A stretch of DNA of 64,000 nt. Source: Bradyrhizobium sp. WSM3983. GTDB taxonomy: Bacteria; Pseudomonadota; Alphaproteobacteria; Rhizobiales; Xanthobacteraceae. Position numbers and translations under genes: made by a program. Within the stretch, counting starts at the first letter, position 1. Every line of letters begins with the position of its first letter. A model generated the notes under the pieces. It was not told the origin of the DNA, did no database searches, and was given only the letters and a program-made list of their open reading frames with translations. The stretch lies in the NCBI RefSeq assembly GCF_000473045.1, contig NZ_AXAY01000033.1, positions 40,542 through 104,541 of the forward strand, read 5' to 3'. Below, one piece after another: positions 25,874 through 34,694 of the stretch.

Positions 25874-26592
25874 CGTGATAGCCCCGCGGTGATTTGCTCA
25901 CGCGTCAGCGGCTCGCCGTCCGCTTGGCTGGCGTCCGATATCTGGTCGGGCCGGCATCCATTTTCACCGCAATTCTCAGGCGGCGGCCTTTGCGCATGAA
26001 CCGAAACGACCCGCACCAGGCTTTGACGACCACTCCGGTCCCGTACCACGACCTGCACTGCGGCCGGCAAATTCTCCTCGTTCTGCCACACCGGCCGCCA
26101 GACGAGATCGTCACCGGCAAAGCTGAAACTCAGCCAATACGGGTGGCGCACCAATGCGACACCACCTGCGTCCGGATCCACCTCCATGGCGCCAGGAACG
26201 AATGCCACGCGGGATCTTGCGACGATCGCGCCCCGCCGATCGGTCGCTTCGCCGATACGCACCGTTTCGAGGCCACGTTCCGCGTTTGGTCCGATCGCGC
26301 TGCGAACGAGCACGACCGCGCGCTCGGAGCCCTCGAACATCACGGATCGCGAGTCTCCACCAGCGCGGACGAATTGGGCGGCGGCGATGTCATCGGCGAC
26401 GCGATCGAGTGCGATTGCGAGAGCTTCGCTGCGTTGGGCCCGGTCGTAGGTCTTTCTCCAGGCAGGCAGCCACTGCGAGGTAATGATCGCCAGAGATGAC
26501 AAGATTACTCCCAGCAGGACGACCGCAGCGATTGCCTCGATGAGCGCAAACCCGGCATTCCCGCCACGCGCAGTTGTATTGCCCACCTTCAT
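25870..26592 (-). CDS. gspJ: T2SS minor pseudopilin GspJ (set 2)
   Basis: A 240-residue paralogue of the set 1 GspJ. The prepilin motif GGNAG/FALIEAIAAVVLLGV is cleaved after Gly14 with Glu at +5. Shared body elements are ALDRVADDIAAAQFVRAGG and VVLVRSAIGPNAERGLETV. The C-terminal tail (ENCGENGCRPDQISDASQAD) differs wholly from set 1 and has two cysteines that could pair, the kind of tip-exposed variation expected if the copies handle different cargo. It overlaps both neighbours by 4 bases. Confidence 0.9.
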   Translation of the reverse strand: MKVGNTTARGGNAGFALIEAIAAVVLLGVILSSLAIITSQWLPAWRKTYDRAQRSEALAIALDRVADDIAAAQFVRAGGDSRSVMFEGSERAVVLVRSAIGPNAERGLETVRIGEATDRRGAIVARSRVAFVPGAMEVDPDAGGVALVRHPYWLSFSFAGDDLVWRPVWQNEENLPAAVQVVVRDRSGRQSLVRVVSVHAQRPPPENCGENGCRPDQISDASQADGEPLTREQITAGLSR

Positions 26593-27005
26593 TGGCTGCG
26601 GATCCTTTGCAGCCGCATCGTCTGAAGCCGTAACGCCGGGCCCGACGGGGCCTGAACGAGAAGCTCGACTCGCAATGGGACCCAGCGGCTGTTCTGGCGT
26701 AGCACCAAACCAGGGTCGGCCTGCGCCGGACTGAGGATCATGCGCCAGCGGTGCCCCCAGGACTCTCCGCCGAGATTAGGAGCGACCGAGCCGTCACGCG
26801 GCGGCATCATGGTCGACAGCAGGTTATTGGACGCCTGAAGCAGCGCAACGCGCCGCTCGATCTGACTCGCACCGCGCGTCGTGGTGCTGACGAGAGCTCC
26901 GATAGCGGCGAGTGTGACAGCGATGACGGTGATGGCGACCAATTGCTCGACAAGGATAAAACCTGCGCCACGCCGCAACGTCGTGCGCTGATAAATCCGC
27001 CGCAC
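26589..27005 (-). CDS. gspI: T2SS minor pseudopilin GspI (set 2)
   Basis: A 138-residue paralogue of the set 1 GspI, with motif RRGAG/FILVEQLVAITVIAV (Glu at +5). The body carries SWGHRWRMILSP and LRVELLVQAPSGPALRLQT, parallel to set 1. The frame is open to 27080, but GTG 27005 is chosen. It has GGAG about 9 bases upstream and gives a length matching set 1. It is the first gene of the second I-J-K operon, about 220 bases after the TonB-receptor stop, and may be co-transcribed with the TonB genes. Confidence 0.85.
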   Translation of the reverse strand: MRRIYQRTTLRRGAGFILVEQLVAITVIAVTLAAIGALVSTTTRGASQIERRVALLQASNNLLSTMMPPRDGSVAPNLGGESWGHRWRMILSPAQADPGLVLRQNSRWVPLRVELLVQAPSGPALRLQTMRLQRIRSQ

Positions 27006-27221
27006 TTGCCTATCTCCGAAAGGCGCTGCCGGCGCCGATTGCAGGTTCGCGCGGATGGCCCGCCGACCTCCGAGCTCCAAGTCCGCTGGCGGCTGCCATT
27101 TGTAGCGGCTTTATTGACCGGAATCATGACATCCGTGCGAAACAGCATGCTGCCGCGGGCAACCGCACGAAGAGATTGGCGGCTGTACCGCGGCCGAGCC
27201 GCCCCGGCCATGCGGCAGGTC

Positions 27222-29534
27222 TCAGAAGCTTCCCGCAATCGTCAACCGGACGGCCAGCGGCTCCGCCGGATGCACGACGGCATCCATGACACCGTTCTGG
27301 CACACTGCCGTCGGCGGTGGGCTTCCGGATTGGCAGAGAGCGTAGAGCGCGTCGGTCTTGAGGAGCGACCCGTAACCGTAGGAGATCTGATTGGTCTTCG
27401 CGTTGAACAAATTCAAGGCGTCAAGCTGAATGCGCCAGCCTTCGGCTGTGCGATAGCCAATGCGCCCATTGACCACGCTAACCGGTAACGAGCGCCATGT
27501 ATTGTCGTTGGTCAGCGGAACCGAACCGAGGTAGCGCCAGCGCAATCCGCCGAACCACCCCGCCTTTTCGCCGAGATCCATGCCGACCGACGCGACGACT
27601 GCGGGTGCATTGGGGATGAAATTGCCCGGTGCGTTGCCCATCTGCGCTTCCGGGTATCCGGCAAGGGACGCATAAAGAGCCGCCTGGTCGCCGTCGTAGC
27701 CCACGAAGCGAGCATGCGTGACAGCCAGATCGGCATCGAAGGCAAGCCAGCTGAATAGGCGATAGTCGTTGGTGAACTCGACGCCATAACGCCGGCTGGC
27801 CCGGCTCGCCTCGGTGTCGCCGGCATCACCACTGAAGAGAATCTCCGAGGCCTGGTTGAGCATGAACAGGCTGACGGTCGACGTGAGGCCCGGGACGATC
27901 TTGGTGCGCACGCCGACCTCGGCACCCTTGGTGCGGACCAGGAACGGCGATGGATCGAGGCGGGTCGACGAGTCGGTCGGCGATTCCGTTGTGGTCGCAC
28001 CACGAGCGTCGTTGCTGTGCATTCCCATGCCGGCGCCAACGAAGAACTCGGTCTGATGGAACGGTCCAATCACCGCGCGAAACTTCGGACTGCCGATCGC
28101 CTCGTTGGCGCGCCCGGAATTGTTGGCATTGAACAACGAATTGACCGTGGCGTCGTAGTAGTCGCCGCGCCACCCCAGCGTCGTTCGCAGCCAGCTGGTC
28201 CAATGCACCGTGTTCTCGGCATAGATGCTGACACTCGATTCCCTGACCTTGTCGCTGCGGACGGCCGACACGAAGTTCCGCCGGTAGGTGTTGGTCAGGG
28301 CCAGATCGATATCGTCGTAGCGCGTCTGAACCCCGACTACCGTTTCGGTGGGAAGGCCGCCGACGCTGCCGACGAAGCTGCGAGAGGCTGCTCCACCCAG
28401 CATCAGGCGCCCATCATGCTGATGGAACTGGTCGCCGAGAACAGGATCACTCAGGTAGTAAGTGAAATCGTTGTAGAGATCGAGCGAACTCTTGACCACG
28501 TAGGCGTTGGCCTTCCAGGCTCCGATCCCGTCGGTCCCGGCGATACGGCTCGAAAGCGCGAAACGATTGGTGTTTCCGCCGTCAGACGGGTCGATAGCGC
28601 CCCACCGCGAGAGAACGTCAGTGTCAAAGGCGCGTGTCGGAACCTGGTCGGTCGAATTCCATTTGTTGGCGTAGGCCATGCCGGTGATGGAGAGGCCGTC
28701 GGTCGCGGTGCCTTGCGTATAGCGCGCAAGGGTGTTCAGTTTGCGTACGTCGTCCGGATTGTCCCAGGGTCCGTTGTAGGTGCCGCCCTCGCCTGCCACC
28801 AGGAGCGTGCCGTCACCGACTTTGCTCGATCCCATGCCGAACAGGCGACGATAGCCGAAGCTGCCGAGGGTGACCGATGCCGTGTTGCGCTCGGTAAGGT
28901 CAATCAGGCCGATATGCAGATTGCCGACGGAGGCGAAGTCGCCTTCGTCGGCGAAGTACGGTCCCTTGCGGATGTCGAGGGAGTTGATCGTTTCGGGCAT
29001 CAACCAGTTGAGATCGGAATAGCCCTGTCCGTGCCCATGGGTCCGCATGTTGGCCGGCACGCCGTCGACATAGATCGCCATATCGGTGCCGTGGTCGAGA
29101 TTGTAGCCCCTGAGAAAATACTGGTTGGCCTTGCCCTCGCCGCTGTGCTGCGTGACAATAAGGCCGGGCACGCCTTCGAGCACTTCGCCGGGGCGGGTCG
29201 CAGGGCGCTGATTGAGCTTCTCACCGCTGACTTGCATCTCGCTCGCCATTCCGGATGGTGGCCTGGCGCCGGATCCCACTTCCGCGGCGCCGCTGCCGTT
29301 AGCGACAGCTGCGCTCGATGAAGCGGAGTCCGTGGACGGTCGAGCGGGAGCCGCTGGCGCGGCCTGCACCGGCAGACGGACCTGAGGTGTCTGCGCACGC
29401 TTTTTCTTCTTGGAGACAACCGTGATTGTCGGAAGGTCGTCTGCGTCAGCAGGAGCAGCCAAGGCACCGACGGGCCAAACCGTGCAGGACGCGAAGACCG
29501 CACCCGCCATAAGTCTCACACAACCCCATGCCAT
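27222..29534 (-). CDS. TonB-dependent outer-membrane receptor
   Basis: About 770 residues. The signal peptide is followed by a TonB-box-like TITVVSKKKK and a Pro/Ala/Ser-rich linker. The plug domain is about residues 100-220 (RPATRPGEVLEGVPGLIVTQ, then QYFLRGYNLDHGTDMAIYVD). The beta-barrel ends with VRLTIAGSF, the terminal Phe being typical for BAM recognition. ATG 29534 has GGAG six bases upstream and is chosen over GTG 29597. The plug sequence GVPANMRTHGHGQGYSD is seen in receptors of unknown ligand; the substrate is not predictable. It is encoded after tonB/exbD/exbB and before gspI-J-K set 2, so it is a candidate energised outer-membrane partner of that system. Confidence 0.9.
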   Translation of the reverse strand: MAWGCVRLMAGAVFASCTVWPVGALAAPADADDLPTITVVSKKKKRAQTPQVRLPVQAAPAAPARPSTDSASSSAAVANGSGAAEVGSGARPPSGMASEMQVSGEKLNQRPATRPGEVLEGVPGLIVTQHSGEGKANQYFLRGYNLDHGTDMAIYVDGVPANMRTHGHGQGYSDLNWLMPETINSLDIRKGPYFADEGDFASVGNLHIGLIDLTERNTASVTLGSFGYRRLFGMGSSKVGDGTLLVAGEGGTYNGPWDNPDDVRKLNTLARYTQGTATDGLSITGMAYANKWNSTDQVPTRAFDTDVLSRWGAIDPSDGGNTNRFALSSRIAGTDGIGAWKANAYVVKSSLDLYNDFTYYLSDPVLGDQFHQHDGRLMLGGAASRSFVGSVGGLPTETVVGVQTRYDDIDLALTNTYRRNFVSAVRSDKVRESSVSIYAENTVHWTSWLRTTLGWRGDYYDATVNSLFNANNSGRANEAIGSPKFRAVIGPFHQTEFFVGAGMGMHSNDARGATTTESPTDSSTRLDPSPFLVRTKGAEVGVRTKIVPGLTSTVSLFMLNQASEILFSGDAGDTEASRASRRYGVEFTNDYRLFSWLAFDADLAVTHARFVGYDGDQAALYASLAGYPEAQMGNAPGNFIPNAPAVVASVGMDLGEKAGWFGGLRWRYLGSVPLTNDNTWRSLPVSVVNGRIGYRTAEGWRIQLDALNLFNAKTNQISYGYGSLLKTDALYALCQSGSPPPTAVCQNGVMDAVVHPAEPLAVRLTIAGSF

Positions 29535-29615
29535 TCGACTCTCCAACGCACAACGCACAACGCAGTCCGACGGTGGCGATCGAGACACCGTCGTCACCTC
29601 TCATGATCCATCTCG

Positions 29616-30398
29616 TCAGCCGCCGGCGCGGAAGCTGATCGGGATGCGGAAATTGAGATTTTGCTCAGGCAGATCAGGCGGCGGTGGCGGCATGGGATCC
29701 GCTCGTCGAACTATGTCCAGCGCCGCCTGATCGTAGCGGGCATCGCCCGAGCCCTTGGCAATATCGAGCGCGAGCAGGCGCCCCCGGTGGTCGATCGTGA
29801 ATCGCACGACGATATCAGCGGAGCGTGTCGCGTTGGCCATCGCGCGCTTCTGACGCTCGATATGCGCTACCAACCCGCGGCGCCAAGCCAACTGCGCGCG
29901 CTGGGCGCTGGCGCTGCTGCCGATCGAGGTCGCGACCGACTGCCTGCTCTCGCGCTCCGCCTCGCGGCTCGGGGCCGCCACACTTTGCGAAGCGGCAGCC
30001 GTCGCAGGCGCAACGATTTCCTGCTTCTCGTGCGGCTCTTCGGCCGGGGTTTGCATCGCATCGGTCCGCTGGTCGGCATCCGCGACTTGCATCGTGGATA
30101 CGGGCGCCGTCTCTTCACGTGCCGGGACGACGTCCTCGGAAGCGACGGTTGCGGCTGACGCGCCGGAAGCCGCCGCAGCCTCGGCGCCGTCGTAGCTTGG
30201 TGCAGCGCTCTCGATACCGATCTCCAGCGCCATCACGCCGCGATTCTCCTCGCCAGCAGCGCTGTCGCTTTGCCTCAGCAGCATGGCCGCTACAATCGCG
30301 TGCAGCGCGAGCGCAGCACAGCAAGCGACGAGCCATTCGCGCGGCCCTGCCGGACCGCGCCGGCTCAGCGCAGAGGCTTGTGGCATCCTCGAATTCAT
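29616..30398 (-). CDS. tonB: TonB-family energy transducer
   Basis: 260 residues: one N-terminal membrane anchor (WLVACCAALALHAIVAAMLL), then a long Ala/Glu/Pro-rich periplasmic spacer (residues ~50-170). The TonB C-terminal domain is at about 175-255, with RRGLVAHIERQKRAMANATR, DIVVRFTIDHRGRLLALDIA and AALDIVRRADPMPPPPPDLP. It carries proton-motive energy from ExbB/ExbD to the adjacent receptor. The start overlaps the exbD stop by 4 bases, so the three are one operon. Confidence 0.9.
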   Translation of the reverse strand: MNSRMPQASALSRRGPAGPREWLVACCAALALHAIVAAMLLRQSDSAAGEENRGVMALEIGIESAAPSYDGAEAAAASGASAATVASEDVVPAREETAPVSTMQVADADQRTDAMQTPAEEPHEKQEIVAPATAAASQSVAAPSREAERESRQSVATSIGSSASAQRAQLAWRRGLVAHIERQKRAMANATRSADIVVRFTIDHRGRLLALDIAKGSGDARYDQAALDIVRRADPMPPPPPDLPEQNLNFRIPISFRAGG

Positions 30399-30835
30399 GG
30401 CCTGGCCCCGTCGGGACCGGAGCCTCCCTCGAGTGCAACCAGTCTCACTTTCGTATAGCCGCCGTTACGCAGCAGTTCGAGCACCTGCATGAGATCGCCG
30501 TAGTGGACGGTACGATCGGCCCGCACGAAAATCGGGCGACCCTTGTTGGCGTCAGCGACGTCGAGCTTCTGGACAAGTTTGTCACGCGGGACGATCTGCT
30601 CCCCGATGGCAATCCCGACCCCGGACTTGATCGAAACGTAAGTCGGCTTGTCCGGTTTGCGCTGCGCGACCCCCGACAAATTGGGCAGATCGACGGGCAG
30701 ATCAATCGTCGAGAGCGGAGCGGCCACCATGAAGATGATGAGCAGAACCAGCATCACGTCGATGAACGGCGTGACGTTGATTTCGCTGATCTCCGGCAGG
30801 TCGCCCGGCCCGCTCTGTCCGATCTGGATGGCCAT
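30395..30835 (-). CDS. exbD: Biopolymer transport protein ExbD
   Basis: 146 residues with the ExbD/TolR signature: EISEINVTPFIDVMLVLLII. A single transmembrane helix carries the proton-relay Asp of the FIDVMLVLL motif. A periplasmic domain follows (DLPNLSGVAQRKPDKPTYVS ... GRPIFVRADRTVHYGDLMQV). The frame is open to 31108, but ATG 30835 starts the conserved N-terminus, 6 bases after exbB. Confidence 0.93.
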   Translation of the reverse strand: MAIQIGQSGPGDLPEISEINVTPFIDVMLVLLIIFMVAAPLSTIDLPVDLPNLSGVAQRKPDKPTYVSIKSGVGIAIGEQIVPRDKLVQKLDVADANKGRPIFVRADRTVHYGDLMQVLELLRNGGYTKVRLVALEGGSGPDGARP

Positions 30836-30840
30836 GATGC

Positions 30841-31806
30841 TTACTCGGCAGCGCGAGCGGGAAAGCGCTGCATAGGCTGCGATAGCTCGCGCGAGAGCAT
30901 GCGCACGACCGCTCCCGATCCCTCGCTCGCCAACTCGATATAGGCCTTGGTCGATCGAGCGATGAGGTTGTAGAAGATGACTGCGGGGATGGCCGCGACG
31001 AGCCCCATGGCCGTAGCCAGCAGGGCCTCGGCAATGCCCGGTGCAACGACCGCAAGGTTGGTGGTCTGGGCACGAGCGATGCCGACAAAGCTGTTCATAA
31101 TGCCCCACACGGTCCCAAACAAGCCGATGAAGGGAGCGGTTGCGCCGATCGTCGCGAGAAGAGCTGCGCCGGCCGCAACACGCCGGGCATCGTCACGTAC
31201 GATCTCGCCTGCTCGCAGCGCGTAGCGATCGATGACGCTTCCATCCATGATCAGGCCCTCGGACAGCTCTCGCTCGGCGTTGGCGGCGTCGATCAGGCGG
31301 GCGATAACGCGTGATCTGACGATTGCGCCTGCCGCAATCTGAGGCGCGCGGCAGTCTCCGAGCAAACGAAGATGTGCCAGCCCCTCGAGTGCGGCCGCCA
31401 AACGTCGCCTCACGCGCGACAACTCGAAAAGCTTGGTCAGGAATACAGTCCAGCAAGCGATGGAGGCCAGGGCGAGTAGGCCCATCACGAGCTGGACGAC
31501 AAGATCGGCCCGTCCCAACAAGGCGGAAATCGAGAGCTCGCTTGCGGGCGATGAGGATGGCGAATTCGTTCTGGTAGGCCATTCGTCGACTACATTTGGC
31601 GACGCAGGCGTCTCAGGCGCTATCGGGTCGCTGACCTGCAGCCGATCGCCCTGATCGATCCCGGCCGGATGCGCCCAGCCAGCGCTCGCCACAGTCGTCA
31701 CCGCGACCAACAGCACCATCGGAGCCACGAGATGGCAAGCTGAATGACGATGCTTGACGTATCCGTCACCGACTATCGGCACTATTCCCTCGAAATCTAA
31801 GTGCAT
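30841..31806 (-). CDS. exbB: Biopolymer transport protein ExbB with periplasmic N-terminal extension
   Basis: 321 residues. An N-terminal signal-like helix (VAPMVLLVAVTTVASAGWA) and a Pro/Ser-rich extension of ~60 residues precede the three-helix ExbB/MotA/TolQ core: LVVQLVMGLLALASIACWTV, GATAPFIGLFGTVWGIMNSF and AEALLATAMGLVAAIPAVIF. The extended N-terminus is seen in a subset of ExbB proteins. Besides ATG 31806, GTG 31782 preceded by GAGGG is a credible start. It is the first gene of exbB-exbD-tonB-receptor and divergent from the spermidine-synthase-like gene. Confidence 0.9.
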   Translation of the reverse strand: MHLDFEGIVPIVGDGYVKHRHSACHLVAPMVLLVAVTTVASAGWAHPAGIDQGDRLQVSDPIAPETPASPNVVDEWPTRTNSPSSSPASELSISALLGRADLVVQLVMGLLALASIACWTVFLTKLFELSRVRRRLAAALEGLAHLRLLGDCRAPQIAAGAIVRSRVIARLIDAANAERELSEGLIMDGSVIDRYALRAGEIVRDDARRVAAGAALLATIGATAPFIGLFGTVWGIMNSFVGIARAQTTNLAVVAPGIAEALLATAMGLVAAIPAVIFYNLIARSTKAYIELASEGSGAVVRMLSRELSQPMQRFPARAAE

Positions 31807-31861
31807 TCAAGTATGACGACTACCAAAAATGCTCCTACGGCATAAAGCGGCACGAAGAACG

Positions 31862-31903
31862 AATTGTGACAACGCTCCACACATCACAATTGTTATGATA
31901 TCG
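31862..31903. promoter_or_regulatory. Inverted repeat and AT-rich box upstream of exbB
   Basis: AATTGTGA (31862-31869) and TCACAATT (31884-31891) form a perfect 8-bp inverted repeat with a 14-base spacer. The 11-mer TTATGATATCG at 31893-31903 is identical to 678-688 in front of the EPS glycosyltransferase. The site lies about 60-100 bases before exbB and 170 bases before the divergent gene at 32073. An operator is inferred. Confidence 0.42.
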
Positions 31904-32072
31904 CCTTCGCTTTCATTGTTAGGCAACGTCAAACTAGCGTCATAGTTCGTCAAATATGACATCGCTTCACCGAGGGCCATTGATCGGGCCCTCGATCCCA
32001 ATTCATCGGGGCACCTCGATGAATGACTCCATTCGAGCGTGGTCTGCCGACCGGTAGCACGAGGACTTTCAC

Positions 32073-34688
32073 ATGAATGCTGACCGGGCTTCCACGGCTG
32101 CGACGGACCTGAATGACTGCACTATTCCGCCCGCAAGCGCCGCGGTCGCGATACGTCCGGCATCCCGCCGACAGCGCTTGTTCCTGCTCCCGATCATGGC
32201 AGCGTCGGGCTTTGCCGGTCTCGGTTACGAAATCGTCTGGACCCGTCAGTTCGCTCTCGCCCTTGGAACGGAAATGATGGCCGTGCTGGGTGCCGTGTCC
32301 GGATTCTTTGCCGGACTTGCGCTCGGCGCATTCCTGCTTGACGGGCCGATCCGCCGGGCAAGTTCTCCCTGGCGCGTTTATGCCGCGCTCGAGGCGATCA
32401 TTGGGGTCTGGGGAATTCTTTGCATTTGGCTATTGCCTGTAGCAGGCCGCATATTGGCTCCTCTAATCGGAGCGGAACCAGCCCTGCCCGTTCTCTGGGG
32501 CGCGAGCTTTGCCCTGCCGACGCTGATCCTTGCACCCGCAACCATCGCGATGGGTGGCACGCTCACAGCGATCGAACGGATCGTCAGCGGTGCCCGGAGC
32601 AACGAGCGGGTCAGTGCGGGCGTGTATGGTGCCAATACGGCGGGGGCCGTGGCGGGAGCCCTTGTCTCCGCCTTCGTGATCCTTCCGGCTATCGGCTTGG
32701 CCGGCACGCAGATCGTACTGGCGGCGGTGAATGCAGCCTGCGCCCTCGCTGCATGGCTGCTGGACGCAGGCCCGACTGTGAACAGAGAGAGTGCGCGCAG
32801 CGGCGCCGTGCCGACCCGACTTGCGGTGACGTTGTTCGCTACCGGCCTGCTTGGCATCGCCTTCGAAATGTTGGTGGTGCGCCTGGCCGTACAGGTGCTG
32901 CAAGACACGATTTATACGTTCGCAGGACTGCTAGCTGCCTACCTGCTCGGCGTTGCGCTCGGCGGCCTCGCCTGGCAGCGAGCGGGAAGCAGGACGTCGG
33001 ATACAAGTTTGGGCTGGCTACTCGCCGGCGTGGCATTGTCGATCCTTGCGACTGCCGCGCTCGCCCCGGCGATCACAGGCATCGCCGAAGCCGCGGCCGA
33101 CCAGGGGCTTGCAAGTGAGATCGCTGTAGCGCTCGCCCTGTTCCTCGTTCCCTCGGCCCTGATGGGAGCGACCTTCGGCCTGCTGCTTCAGCGCGGACAC
33201 GATCGCCGCGGAACGCTGGGCTACGCCGTCGGCATAAACGCGGCCGGGGCATGCGTTGCGCCGCTGCTTACTGCGCAAATCCTCATACCCTGGTTAGGGA
33301 CCTGGCTGGCGATCGTCGTCGTGGCTCTTGCCTATCTCGTGCTGCTGCCGTTGCGCCGCGCAACAATTGTGTGGGGGGCAGCGCCCGCGCTGGCAGCAGC
33401 CGTGCTTCTGCTCAGACCGATGCCTTCGATGATCCGGATCCCCGCCGGCGGCTCTCTCCTCGCAGTGCGCGAAGGACCGATGGCCACCGCAAGCGTCGTG
33501 GACGATGCCTCAGGCGCGAAATACCTCGAGGTCAATGGTCGCTTCCGCATGGGCGGCACGAGTTCGATGCGTTCGGACTACCGTCAGGCGTTGTTGCCGC
33601 TACTGCTGCATCCGGCCCCACGGCAGGCCTTGTTTCTGGGACTGGGCACGGGCGCTACGCTGGTCGGCGGGACGAAACTGCCTTCGGTTTCGGTTCACGG
33701 CGTTGAGCTATCCCAGGAAGTGGTAGATCTCATGCCCCGGTTCGTCGATCCCCAGGACCTCCAGCGTACTCGAATAACGGTCGCGGACGCCCGACGTTAT
33801 ATCGTCGCCGACACCGCCCTGCACGACGTCATCATCGCCGATCTTTTTCACCCAGCGCTCGATGGCAGCGGCGCCCTCTACACACGCGAGCATTTCGAGG
33901 CGATCAGGAGACGGCTCGCGCCGCAGGGCATTTTTTGCCAATGGCTGCCACTCTATCAACTCGATGCCCCCTCACTTCACGCCATCATCAGAAGCTTCCT
34001 GTCGGTCTATCCTGAGGGCTCGGCGTGGCTCAACCACTATAGCGTCCGTACGCCGATGCTGGCTCTGATCGGCCCGCGCGACGCAGGATCGCTCGACCTC
34101 GCCGCACTCCGGACACGTCTCGATACACCGGCAGTGGCGGCAGCCATACGGCCGCTCGGCTTCGAGAGCGCGCTCGATCTGCTGGGCCAGTATCTGGCCG
34201 GCCCGCGCGCGCTGTCGCACTTCTCCGGCGCCGGGCCAATGAACACCGACGACTTTCCGTTCGTTACATTCGACGCCGAACGGAACGTGCGCGCCCTGAG
34301 TGCACCCCCCTGGTCGCTCCTCCTCGACACGATCCGATCGATCCGGACGGATCCCGAAGAGCTGCTTGAGGCGAGCCGTTCGGGTGATTTTCCGCGACGG
34401 CTCGCGTCCTACTGGGCGGCTCGCAACCGGTTCATCGAAGCCGGCGCTGCGCTGCGCGGCGAGCCTCGTGGCCGCGCCCTGATCGATGCCGCCGCCCCCG
34501 AATTGATCGAGACGTTGCGATTGAGTCCGGAATTCGATCCGGCCTATCGTCCACTCCTCGGCATGGCCCAGGCGCTGGCGGCTTCCGATCGGCCGGCAGC
34601 CCGCCGCTTGCTGAAAGCGATCACGTCTGCCGCTCCCGGTCGCGAAGAGGCTGGGCAGATGCTCAAGCAGATCTCCGCAGCCCCTTGA
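32073..34688 (+). CDS. Membrane-fused spermidine-synthase-like protein
   Basis: 871 residues. The N-terminal half (about residues 30-460) has some 12 membrane helices, opening MAASGFAGLGYEIVWTRQFA, the hallmark of the fused spermidine synthase family. The C-terminal half is a spermidine-synthase-type Rossmann domain: ALFLGLGTGATLVGG (SAM-type loop), VHGVELSQEVVDL, ADARRYIVAD, DVIIADLFHP and LAPQGIFCQWLPLYQLD. A C-terminal helical tail follows. Such fusions do not necessarily make spermidine; the real substrate is unknown. It converges with the 2OG oxygenase gene, with 6 bases between stops. Confidence 0.83.
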   Translation: MNADRASTAATDLNDCTIPPASAAVAIRPASRRQRLFLLPIMAASGFAGLGYEIVWTRQFALALGTEMMAVLGAVSGFFAGLALGAFLLDGPIRRASSPWRVYAALEAIIGVWGILCIWLLPVAGRILAPLIGAEPALPVLWGASFALPTLILAPATIAMGGTLTAIERIVSGARSNERVSAGVYGANTAGAVAGALVSAFVILPAIGLAGTQIVLAAVNAACALAAWLLDAGPTVNRESARSGAVPTRLAVTLFATGLLGIAFEMLVVRLAVQVLQDTIYTFAGLLAAYLLGVALGGLAWQRAGSRTSDTSLGWLLAGVALSILATAALAPAITGIAEAAADQGLASEIAVALALFLVPSALMGATFGLLLQRGHDRRGTLGYAVGINAAGACVAPLLTAQILIPWLGTWLAIVVVALAYLVLLPLRRATIVWGAAPALAAAVLLLRPMPSMIRIPAGGSLLAVREGPMATASVVDDASGAKYLEVNGRFRMGGTSSMRSDYRQALLPLLLHPAPRQALFLGLGTGATLVGGTKLPSVSVHGVELSQEVVDLMPRFVDPQDLQRTRITVADARRYIVADTALHDVIIADLFHPALDGSGALYTREHFEAIRRRLAPQGIFCQWLPLYQLDAPSLHAIIRSFLSVYPEGSAWLNHYSVRTPMLALIGPRDAGSLDLAALRTRLDTPAVAAAIRPLGFESALDLLGQYLAGPRALSHFSGAGPMNTDDFPFVTFDAERNVRALSAPPWSLLLDTIRSIRTDPEELLEASRSGDFPRRLASYWAARNRFIEAGAALRGEPRGRALIDAAAPELIETLRLSPEFDPAYRPLLGMAQALAASDRPAARRLLKAITSAAPGREEAGQMLKQISAAP

Positions 34689-34694
34689 TGCAGA

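Noticed and set aside
28017..29321. Plus-strand frame of 434 codons across the TonB receptor
   Set aside because: Antisense of a clear receptor gene; no motifs and no ribosome site.
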